The notes under the pieces: model-generated | What the model was told of the DNA's origin: nothing | The model's input: the letters and a program-made list of their open reading frames with translations, nothing else | The model's database searches: none | Made by a program: the position numbers and the translations under genes | Shown: piece after piece, positions 26,101-38,100 of the stretch | Layout: each line of letters opens with the position of its first letter | How positions within the stretch are numbered: the first letter of the stretch is position 1 | Source of the DNA: Cymbomonas tetramitiformis | Taxonomy: Eukaryota; Chlorophyta; Pyramimonadophyceae; Pyramimonadales; Pyramimonadaceae | Reading direction: 5' to 3' | Assembly (NCBI GenBank): GCA_001247695.2 | Contig: LGRX02027115.1 | Coordinates: 1 to 64,000, forward strand | DNA: 64,000 nt

Positions 26101-29100
26101 CGTATAGTCATATAGTTGGTGTGTATAGTCATGTAGTGAGTGTGTATAGTCATGTAGTGAGTGTGTATAGTCATATAGTGAGTGCGTATAGTCATATAGT
26201 TGGTGTGTATAGTCATATAGTGAGTGTGTACAGTCATATAGTGAGTGCGTATAGTCATATAGTTGGTGTGTATAGTCATATAGTTAGTGTGTAGTCATAT
26301 AGTGAGTGTGTATAATCACATAGTTGGTGTGTAGTCATATAGTGAGTGCATTTTCCCGAGGGCAAATCCATTAAAGGCGTTTTGAACAACGCCCACAAAA
26401 GATACCGCGGTGAGGATCCACACATCATTACCAAACCGCATGGCCGCAGATGCAGCAAGCAAGCACGGAGCAGGAGGGTATCTATGAAGGCTGCGGATGC
26501 ATGTCTCAGGAAAGCGTTACCGAGAGCAAACACTAAAGAAGGGAATGTCTCTTGTGTACATATAATCTGGATCCCGGTAAGGCATTCTGCATGCATTCAC
26601 TGCATCAATAACTTTTGTCTAGCGCGTGCTGTAGCGAAGCAACCAGCCAGACTTAGTGAAAGCCTACTTTTGTGAATGACTGGTCGTACCAGATGCCATT
26701 GAATCAGAACTGAGATTCTGGGTTGGGTGAAGTGGGAAGCGCAAAAGAGACGAGCTGTGTTCGTGTCTATTCGGACTTCTCTCGGACAGTTCCAACCGAC
26801 ACTGTCACCGAGGCTCAGGTAGATCAGCAGCAAATTCTGAAAAACAACACTAAAATTCTACAGCATCCAATTCAAACAGGTCTCTCGCTCACTGGATCTC
26901 AATGCCACGCCGCAGAGCCCGCACATTGCCTCAACAACTTTCTCGTACGTGCACACCTCACCGCATGAGTTACCGCATGAGGCCCACGGACAAAAGCCAG
27001 CCCACCATCTTCCCAGTGGGCTTGAGAAGCATGCAGGAATAGGGCGGGCCTGTGCCGAGAAACCACTGACGCACGCACATCTCAAGCCAAATGCAATGCA
27101 GCGTGGATAGATGTACTCTCATCAATGCAGCGTGGATAGATGCATGTACTCTCATCAATGCAGCGTGGATAGATGCATGTACTCTCATCGATGATGGCCG
27201 AACCACACACCCACACGACCTCACAAAAGTGTCTCGCCACCTGAAAGCACCTGAAAGCGGTTGAAGCTGCTCAAGGCGGCGTCCAGATCTACAGGGTGCG
27301 AGCTCAGCTCCGACAGGACAGCCCATTCATACTTCAGGTTGGCCACGTCCACTGCCTCCACAGTGCTGAGCAGCCGCAACTTGGCCTCCGCCACGTGGGT
27401 CTCTGTGAGAGGGTCTATCGCCGCAAATGGCAGATCTCCCGAGGTGATGCTTATCTGCCCCCGCCCAAAGCAGCATCCGAGTCTCGAGATGCACCCCTTG
27501 CGCAGGGAGGGTAGGCAGCATTCTCCATGAACGTCCAGGGCTCCGAGGATGGCTCCCCGTGTGTGGATGTGCTCCAGCTTGCACATTCTTGACGTGGGTA
27601 AATGGCATGGCGCAACTTCATGCGAACATTTGACAAAAAGTGATGCATACAAATGCTTTGCAGAGTGCCCACAAACCACACTCATCGACATCCCGAGGTG
27701 GATTACGGCAAGAACCGGACGCTGAGACCCGCCCACCTGCGTGGATGCTGCCGTCTTGCGGGGCCCCTTCGTGGCCACCACCACGAAGGTGTAATTCAAG
27801 GCCGGGATGCCGCCCTCAAGATTGAGCGTGACGGTGGGGCCAATCAAGGGAAAGGGAAGGAGATCGCCACTCATGTCACGGCAATCCCCTGATAGGTCAT
27901 CCCGCAGGCATGACCAGTGGAACGTTATGTCCCCCGGCTCCCCATCTGGGTCGATGCTGTCCTTGGCATCCAATAAGATGGGCGCCCCGACTCCGGTGGA
28001 CACGTTGCCTCCAGCAATGACGACCAACAGCGGTCGGGACTCCACGAAGAAGGTAGCCAATGCTGTGGAGGACACTTCTGGGTTTCCCTGCAGCGAGGCG
28101 GACAGGCGGTAGGTGTACGCCACTCCCACGGTGAGATCCGCCTGTGCATGACCCCCCATGAGCCCCCATGAGCCGAAGCCACGAAGCCGATCGTGCCTTG
28201 AAACACTCCCAACCCGGTGTGAGGCCGAAGCCCGAAGGAGCTCTGTGGCGTCCAGCCCACCTTGGGGATATTGAGGGTGAGGGTGTTGGCCTTGTTCACA
28301 TCAGCTGTGAGAGTCGGGTTGTGGCCATCGGACGACGCCCCGCTCCACCAAGTGCTAATGCCCTGTCCACACGCCCCCGCGCGTAGCAGAGGATGCATCT
28401 TCACTCCAACAAAGGGTGCGGGCATCGACAAAATCCGAAGAGATCCTAACCTCTACTTGTGCCACGTCCGCCATAAGGGGTGGGAGCACGACTTTTTTGC
28501 AGGTGGGGTCAACATTGACACAGATCCCGGCCGCGACGCTCCCAAGTGTAGTGCAGAGCAACCCCCACAAAAGTTCAATCCCAACAATGAGCTTGCGCAA
28601 CAATCCGCTGGAACAGAAAGGGATCCACACGGCACGTCCTCATTTGATCAAGGATGTGATCACATCATTGGATCAGAAAGATCTACGGATGCCACGCCGC
28701 CGGCCTGCCTATCTTATGGTCGTCGGATCACACGTGAGCTTTATTATGCATGCAGAACTGTTTAGAATCTCGTTCCTCTCAATTCCGGGGCACGTTCCTC
28801 GCCCAAGAAACACCAAGGGGGCTGAATCAGCGCACACCTGCGTGTACGTGCAGTTCGGGTGATCGAGGCCATGGTTCTCTCCTCCGACGAGCTCACGACC
28901 GCCAGTGTGCCACCCTGCCCGATTGACCTTCCCATCCACTGCAGTGGTGAACTTGATCGTCACAAGCATGCGGCATATATCGCATAACGCACCGTCACCA
29001 TGGTATCCTTCCGGGCAGAGGCCACACTGGTATCCATCTCCAGGTGCAGGGACGTCCGTGCACGCCACGCCCTGATGTCCCACTCCTCCCCTCGAATCCC

Positions 29101-32100
29101 CGTTTTTATTTCCAAACCACCCCTGAGCAAGCCTCAACCAATCAGGTCGCAGAGATGGCACGCGCACTAAGGGCAGGCAGGCACGCCGCCGACAACACTC
29201 CCGAGGCATTGTGCCACGACAATCATCACGGAGCACACAGATATATCCCATCAACCACACTCCAGACTTGAAGAAACCTGGTGTGAGCAGTCTCCCACAC
29301 AAGAGCATACTCCAGTACGACAGCTCGGAGCGCACTGAAAGTCGTCATGAACACTACTTGTCATGTTCGCGCGGTGACTGAGGTGCAGGGTGCCGTGCTC
29401 CCCGGCGAGATGGAGAGGAAAGGGGAGTCCATCAGTCCTCCGGAATGAGGGCTGCACTTGCGACTCGAAAAAAAACTTCCGGAAGACAGCAAAACAACGC
29501 CCCAGCGGACCGGGCTTTTCACTAACAAGTGCCACTTGCGGCGGCTAAGGCACACAAAGGAATACAGATTGGCATAGGGGAACGGTAAGACCCGGCTTAA
29601 TCCCCACATGACGCCGTGCCTGCGGCATCATCCACAACGCCTCCGCCAAGCCCGATGTGGCAACAGAGGGCCGTGTGTGGGGACAAACCGGGAAGCACGG
29701 GCTTGGACCGCATCCATCGATATCCACGCAGCCGGTCTCGCCCTGCCCCTCGAATCCCGCCGGGCACTCGCCGCACGCCGGGCCCACCTCCGTCTGCGTG
29801 CACGACGCCATGAAGCCCTCAGCGGAGCCAGACCCTACCCAGCATCCGCCATTGTTCTCCGCACAGTCGGTGGACGGCTTGCAGGTGGTGAGCCCGGAGC
29901 CGCGCATCCCTTCCGGGCACTCTCCGCACGAGAATCCACCCGGGAGATTCACGCATGCGCTCTTTACAGCGCCGTCGGACGTCATCCAGCATCCTCCTGG
30001 ATGCTCCCCACCAACCCCGGCTCCCATCAAGGAGCCAATCCGACCTCATGATTGGCAGGGGCGAAGGGTGGTAGCTCCACATTCAGACCGGAGTGGTTGT
30101 GCCTGTGCTACTTCATTCAGAGGCGCGAGCCTGCCCTCCCACAGGCGGAGAAATCAAATCGGGGGCACCATGTGAAGAACACCCAGCTGGCGGTCGCACC
30201 GTTGGCGCTCTGGCCACACTCGTCCACATCTTCGCAGGTCACCCCGTCACCGGTGAAGCCAGGGGGACAGGCGCCACAGGTGAACCCTTCCATCCCGAGT
30301 GCGACATCCTGAGCCAGAACATCTCTGCACGGTGTACCTGCAACGCAAGCACGTGCAGGAGCCTATCAGTCCTCCGTAGGCAGAAGTTCTCAGACTGCAT
30401 CTCGCTTTGGGAAGAACAGATGATTTATGTGCCTGATTTGTCATGAAAGTCTGTAACCACCATCTACGCTCGCCGATGCTCAGATCAATCGGAGGATCAC
30501 CATCTACGCTCGCCGATGCTCAGATCAATCGGAGGATCACCATCTACGCTCGCCGATGCTCAGATCAATCGGAGGATCACCATCTACGCTCGCCGATGCT
30601 CAGATCAATCGGAGGGCTGCCTGCATGTCCCGCGCGCATTGCTACATATCCGACATTGCACATCGGCACATCGGTCGGATGGACCACCGCGCTGCCAAGC
30701 AGCAAGGGGTTGGAGTGCCAGGTGGCGCAGGATCCTGACTGCCCCTCGTCCCCCAGGGGCTCGGATGGGCGTCATATGAACCTGGAAAGCACGGGCTTGC
30801 CCTGCAGCCGTCGATGTCCTCACACACAGTGCCGTCTCGGCCGGTGAACTCATCCGAAAGCCCCGGCGGGCATGCGCCACATACCCGGCCCGCCGGATCG
30901 GAGGCGTTGTTGATGCATGTGACCGACGGATCGCATCCACCGTTCATGTAGAAGCACTTGTCTGGTTTGCAAGTGACGCCGTCGCCAGTCAGACCGGTGG
31001 GGCAGGCACCGCAACGATATCCCACCGCCCCCGTCTCGTCCACCCCAGGGGCCGCGATGTCTTCACAGAACACCTGCGAGGGGTTGGGCAGGGGGGGGAA
31101 GTGGGGGGACAGCATGCGGAATGATCTCCTGATTGGCAGCCATGACAATTAGCCAGTCATGGTGACAGCGATCCTGCCATCACTGCACCAGAGTGAGGCC
31201 GGGCGTTCCAGCACAGTTCTGAAACACGACACTGTTGGAGCCCGTCAAAAAACAAGCATCGATGCTCCCGTGCGCTGGCGGGGCGGGGGCGGGGGAGTTC
31301 AAGATCACGCCGCTTTTGTGGCCACATAAAAAAGACACTTCAAATCGACTAACATGCTGGAGTAAGTTTGCATTTCACGGCAACGTAGCCTGAGCAATGG
31401 GATGAGGAAATCATGTGTTGGTCGGCTTGCGGACAGAGAGGTTTGACATGCAAAAGCTCCTCAAATCACTGTACGGGGTTCACCACCGCCATGTGCTGCT
31501 GGTAAAGTAAATGTAAATGTGTAAAAGTAAATGTAAATGTGCCATGCAAAAGCACCTGCCGGAGAGCTCAGGTTCGGTTGCACGTCACTCCTCGCGCAGC
31601 AGACTGAAGTGGGCCCACCTTCGTCGCTCCTCCCTCGCGGCAGACTGAAGTGGTCTCGCAAAAACAGAACAATGCAGTGTCAGCACAAGTTTGGATGCCT
31701 GACGTACCCCTGGGTAGCACGACGCCTCGAGGCAGCCGTCCATCTCTTCACAGGGGCCGGCCGACCCGTTGTTGTTGTTGTTGAGTCCCTCCGGGCATTT
31801 CCCGCACACCACCCCCTCATCGGAGTCCACGCAAGACACACGACCATCGCAGCCACCGTTGTCGACTTCGCACGACACTGTTACCAGGCAGCGTGTGCTG
31901 CCCGTGCCGGAAGTGCCGGGCGGGCATTCGCCACAGATGAAACCACCGGGCGTGTTGTGACACATGGCGCGGTAATGACAGCCACCATTGTTCGTCGCAC
32001 ACTCATCGATATCAGTACACTCCACTCCATCGCCATCATATCCCGAGGGACAAGGGCCGCAAATGTATCCTCCTGCGATCATCAACGTGTCCCCCAAAGA

Positions 32101-35100
32101 TCAACATCAGGAGCTTTTTGTGTAGATATCGCGGAGATTAAAAGGAGGGCTCAGTGCTCCTCCATCAGCGAGTCTTTACTGTACAAAACTTGGAGGATTT
32201 TGAAGCTGAATTCGCCTGAGCATTCAAACACATCATTGCACTCCAGCCATATACACGCATGAATATGATTTCCTCAAAAAGAACCTTGTTAGGCTTCTCA
32301 GGAGAAAATGCTCAGCTTTCAGGCCTGTCGGGGTGAAATATTTAGGTTGGGCTTGCGCGGAGTCGCGACGTGCAAAAACTTTTCAGATTGTGTTGACCAC
32401 TCACAGGGAACTGAAAACTGTCGCGATAAGCAAACTGACGGTCAGATGGTTATGTTATACTCTTTTCTTAAAATCTACCGGCTGGTTTGGCGAGTAAATC
32501 TACCGGCTGGTTTGGCGCGTAAATCGATATTCCGTCAGCTATGCTTGGACAAATGGGCAATTTTTGGCTCCAAAAGTTTTTGCACGTAACGACTTCGCGC
32601 AAGCCCAACCTTGTTATACAGACCAGTTTCATTCCGAGAACCAATCTGCTCACATGGATGGGTCCAAATGCACATCTACCCGCTCAATGCTTGAAGCGAT
32701 TTGCTTCGCTTTGCTACCACAGGTAAGCAAGAGGCGCCGGACCTCACCTCCCACTAATGCAGTGCACGAGGTCAGCGGATCCTGGCTGCACGGGCCGGAG
32801 CGGCAGGGGTCGATCTCGCAGGTGCGCCCATCGCCGATAAAACCATCTGGACATTCGCCGCACACAGCTCCCACGCCCGGAGCATCTATGTCCGTACACT
32901 CCACACCATCGAAGCACGGGGCTGAAGCACATCCGTCGATCTCCTTGCACATGGTATCGCCGGTGCCACTCATGCCCTCCGGGCAGGCCCCGCACTTCGA
33001 CGAGTCGCCATCGCCGCCCTGCGCCTCTCCAAAGCCCCGGTCCCCATCAGAGTGCAGAGGCGCCGACAAAGGCTGTATGCAGGGACAGGCGGGATGCAGG
33101 GCATCGCACAGGCGGGAAGCAGGATATTGCACAGACTGTAAATATCTAAATATAAATATCTCACAAGCAATGTAGCATCGCCGGTTACAGGGAGAGCAGA
33201 CCTGTGTGCACGTCGTGCTGAGGTCGCATCCACCATTGTTGGATGCGCACTGACTCGACCGCCGGCAGGTGTACCCATCCCCCTGCTCGCCCAGAGCATC
33301 GCACAGAGCATCAGGTTCATGATTTAATAGTTCAGCGAGTGCCTTGCTGTGCGCCGATTGATCTGGCGTGTAGATATAGTAGATGAAGCGGTCGCTGAGG
33401 CCAGAGATCGGACGATCAGAATGCCCTTGACAACTTCTTGACAGCCTGCTTCCAGGGTAGGTTATTGTGACCCTGGCATTCCCGAGACTGAAAAGAAAAG
33501 AAAAAGAAAAAACTACGCTCCACGAGCGTGCGAGAAAATTAATCCTGGCCCTACTCTGGGCCCCTTCCCGAGACTGCTGTGCTACCATCAAATTTCTCAT
33601 GCCTCCACCTAAACGCCTTCTTCAGATCGAGTGTTCAGGTCTGCCTTCGTACCAGAATGTGTATCTACGGTGCATCCGTGAGCACCCCGGATCCATCGGA
33701 ATCGGCACAGGTCCGCAGACGCAGCCGAGGCTTTGGCTGCATCAAGGACGATACATCAAGATGGTAGCTCAGTAGTTCCTCCTGAAGCAGCAGAACTGTT
33801 GCGGAGGTAATTGAGCAGGCATATACCTTGTATAGGGCAACAGGCTCGCAGGGGCCACAGGAGCTGCCCCCAAGGGTGTTCTTGCACACGGCCTGCTCGT
33901 GGCAACCGCCCCTGTACGCCCCGTCTGCACACTCATCGACATCCTCACACCCCGTGAGGCCATCGCCCGTGTACCCTGCAGGACAAGGCCCGCAATTCCT
34001 TCCCCCAGGAAAGTTTGCGCAAGCCGTGAGGAAATCGCAGCCGCCGTTCTTCTCTGCGCACTCGTCCACATCAGCGCACTGCACCACCCCACTCGTCGGG
34101 TCTGCGAGCCGGCGGAACCCATTTGGGCACTCCGAGCAGGTGAATGAGCCGTTGAGATTCGTGCAGCGTGTCAGCGGATCGCAGTATTCGAGCTTGGTGG
34201 TGTTGACCTCCACGGAGCACTCATCCACATCCGTGCACACAATGCCATCCCCAACGAATCCTGCCCCAAATTCCATCCCAAATATTCAGCATCACGTCCC
34301 GTCCCCCCCAGGCGAACAGATGGTTGCGAAACATGCATGGCCACGGTGGCTGGGGGGCGTGAGACAATGGTGAGTCGCATCCCATGGACACTCCAAGGAA
34401 GATGCCGACACTCGGCGAAGCCTTTCCAGGCCAAAGTATAAGTCAGCGCACGTTCACGCTGTGCCGGTTTCCAATCGCCACTGCCATCACAGTCCCACTC
34501 CTTCTCTAGAGCTTGGAAAATCCAAATGCCTGTAATTACTTGAAATGCATATGCCTATAGTTGCTTAGGGGTGTTACTTTGGGGTGTTAGGTTTTCAGTG
34601 CCGGATATTCATTTGGAAAATCTATCAAGGAGGAGGATCTGGCGCTTGGATCAACCGGAGTGCTGGAGGCGAACCACCGGAATGTTGTAGTAATGCTCAA
34701 GCCGTTTGCAGCTTAACCATGCAAAGAATGGAGGCGTTGCAGTCCCATCCACTCTGCTGACGACTGCGCCAATATCGGGTCATATGTAAGGTGCAGGAGG
34801 GACGCATGTCCAGTGTCAGCCAGTAGCAGTGATCAGCCAGGTGTCAGCCAGGTGTCAGCCAGGTGTCAGCCAGGTGTCAGCCGGGTGAAGCCAGGTGTCA
34901 GCCAGGTGTCAGCCGGGTGAACATGGCAACGTGTTCCCTATCCGCCAGCCGCCGGCCCCCAAAATCCTCAGAAATAACTTAGGAGCGCAGAGATCACACC
35001 AAGTCCAGTACACGCGCTGGCTCAGTACCCACCAGAAGGGCATGCTCCACAGATGTAGTCGCTGACTGGACCGTCATTGATGTTCATGCACGGAGTGCCT

Positions 35101-38100
35101 GGAAAGCAAGGGTCCAGCACATCACAGGCCAGAACCGGAGGAGGTGGAGAGGGGTAACTGGCGACTGAAGACAGGGTGGACGTTGAGACTGAGCCTGCCG
35201 CCATGATTGAGCCACTGGATATGGTGTATGTGGACAGGGTAGAGGTATTGGGAAAGAGGGTGGTGGGCGAGGAGCTGGCGAGAGTGATGAAGGAGTCTGG
35301 GTCTGCTCCCTGGGCAAGGTGTTCAGAGGTCCATGTAATGCTCATCGCCACCACCACACTCCCGCTTGTGAGGCTTTTTATGGTAACATATTGCGTCTCC
35401 ACACCTGCCACCACAGAATTGCCAAGATACCCACGTGTCACGGTGACACCATGGACTCAGGCAGATACAATACCACGTCCATCAGCCGCGGCCGAGGCAG
35501 GCGGATACAAACGTGTTTGGCCATTTATGCAACGGCAAATGATCATACTGAGATCGTTGGTGTGTCTTCAGGTGGTAATCAAGATGGCATGGCATGAGAG
35601 TTGATCGAGAGTGGGACACAACTGATCTGGGGGTCCACCGCTTTAACCTTTATTGCGAGAGTGGGACACAACTGATCTGGGGTCCACCGCTTAACCTTTA
35701 TTGCGAGAGTGGGACAGAAATGATCTGGGGGTCCACCGCTTTAACCTTTATTGCGAGAGTGGACACAACTGATCTGGGGTCCACCGCTTAACCTTATTGC
35801 GAGAGTGGGACAGAACTGATCTGGGGGGTCCACCGCTTTAACCTTTATTGCGAGAGTGGGACAACTGATCTGGGTGTCCACCGCTTTAACCTTATTGCGA
35901 GATGGACACAACTGATCTGGGGGTCCACCGCTTAACCTTTACTAAGTAGAGTGGGACACAACTGATCTGGGGTCCACCGCTTTAACCTTTATTGCGAGAG
36001 GGACAGAACTGATCTGGGGGTCCACCGCTTAACCTTTATTGCGAGAGTGGGACAGACCGATCTGGGGGTCCACCGCTTTAACCTTTATTGCGAGAGTGGG
36101 ACAGAAGATCTGGGGGTCCACCGCTTTAACCTTTATTGCGAGAGAGTGGGACAGAATTGATCTGGGGTCCACCGCTTAACCTTTATTGCGAGAGTGGGAC
36201 AGAACTGATCTGGGGTCCACCGATTTAACCTTTATTGCGAGAGTGGACACAACTGATCTGGGGGTCCACCGCTTAACCTTTATTGCGAGAGTGGGACACA
36301 ACTGATCTAACCACCGCTTGGACCTTTATTGCGAGAGTGGGACACAACTGATCTGGGTCCACCACTTTAACCTTTATTGCGAGAGTGGACAGAACTGGAT
36401 CTGGGGTCCACCACTTAAACCTTTATTGCGAGAGTGGGACAGAACTGATCTGGGGGTCCACCGCTTTAACCTTTCTCGTGGATCAAAACTGATCTGGGGG
36501 TCCACCATCCACTTTCACCTTTATTGCGGATCGCACGATAGTAGAATGGTGAGTAACGAGAAGCAACAAAATGTAATAGCAAAGTTTGTTCTGAAGTGTT
36601 TCAGAGCATGTGGCATGACTGGAACGCATGATTCAGCGTGTGTGATTGGCATCTTATCACACTCCCTTCTTTCATATGCACACTTGGCATTGATCAAAAC
36701 ACAGGGCACAGGAGTGGTAAGCATCCTCCCTCCAGCTGCAGCATTTCATGTCATGGGCAAGGGAGACATGCCATGGGTGAGCAAGGTCGATGCTACAATC
36801 TTCTTACCGGCTGAGCTAGCCACGTCATCCACACACGTGCTAGTGAAGGAGGAGTATGCAGTAGCATTCGTGACGAGGCTACTATAAGACAATTCCTGGA
36901 ACGTGAAGGACACATCCGCGGAGGCGATCGTGGGCGGAGGGGGCGGGGATGGCGGTTGAGGGGGTTGTGGTGTGGGAGAGTTGGTGGGAGCGCTGGTAGG
37001 TGCTCGAGTTGGGGGGTATGAGGGCGCGGCAGTGGGGGTTAGAGTGGGAGCCAAAGTTGGGGAAGAAGAGGGCGATAGAGTTGGGCCCAAAGTTGATGGG
37101 GCTGAAGTGGTCGGAGAAGACGTCGGAGTAAAGGAAGTAGGTGCAAGTGTTGGGGTGGATGTGGTCGGGGAGGTTGTGGGTGTTGATGTGGTTGGTGGCA
37201 TTGAACTTGGTGAGGTTGTTGGGCCAATTGATGGGGTGGATGTGGGGGGGATTGTGCTGGGAGTTCCTGTAGGGTAAGATGTAAAAGGAGGTAATGGAGG
37301 TGATGGTGGTATTGGCGGTGGGGATGGAGGAAGGAGGCGGCAGGGGAGGGGTGGGAGGAGGGGTGGGGGCGGAGGCAAAGGTGGAGAAGGAGGCGGCGGT
37401 TAAGCAGGCGGAGGAGGTGGGGGGAGGGGATGGTGGAGGAGATGGAGGTATGGGTGGTGGTGGGGGAGGCGGGGGGGCGGAATCGGGGGGAGGTGGTGGG
37501 GGAGGTGGTGCCAATGGTGGCGGTGGGGGAGGCAACGGGGGGCGGTGGAGGGGTGAAGGTGGCGGAGGAAATGGTGGACGGGGTGGAGGTGGAGGTGGCA
37601 GAGGCGGCGGGGGGTGGGAGGGGGTGGAGGTGGTGGAGGCGGGGAGGCGGTGGAGAAGGTGGAGGAGGAGAGGGAGGAGGAGGCGCCTCATATACGGTTA
37701 CATTTCCGGCCAGAGTGCTGGTGAATGGCAAACCAGCCTCGCAATCGGCATGCATAGCGACAATCCACTACAATGCGTGGTCAGAGACAACAGCCCCAGG
37801 ATAAATGAAACAGCCATTGAATTGGTCTTCAACAATCGCTCCATGAATACAAGCATGCAGATCACATGAGCAGAGAGATTTATTCAAGGGCATACAAACA
37901 AAAGAGTCTACCTGCTATCACCAAGAAAAGTACGCATTGCCCATAGATATTTATGGATGTGGCGGGGTTTCATCGATTCATTCAATGATATCGCTCAGTC
38001 TGTCAAAGCTAAGCGGCATACACTGCACATGCATCGGCTCCAATGCAGTCCCAGTGCCGGACCAAGAGTACAAGGCTGCTCGAGAAAGGCACACCTGTCG

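Noticed and set aside
28355..28630. Minus-strand frame containing CVNVDPTCKK as a receptor exon
   Set aside because: Exon 16 joins exon 17 (28,261-28,362) directly in phase with a better acceptor, leaving no need for this segment.
37294..37869. Plus-strand Gly-rich frame (GGGGG protein)
   Set aside because: Antisense shadow of the polyproline exon.
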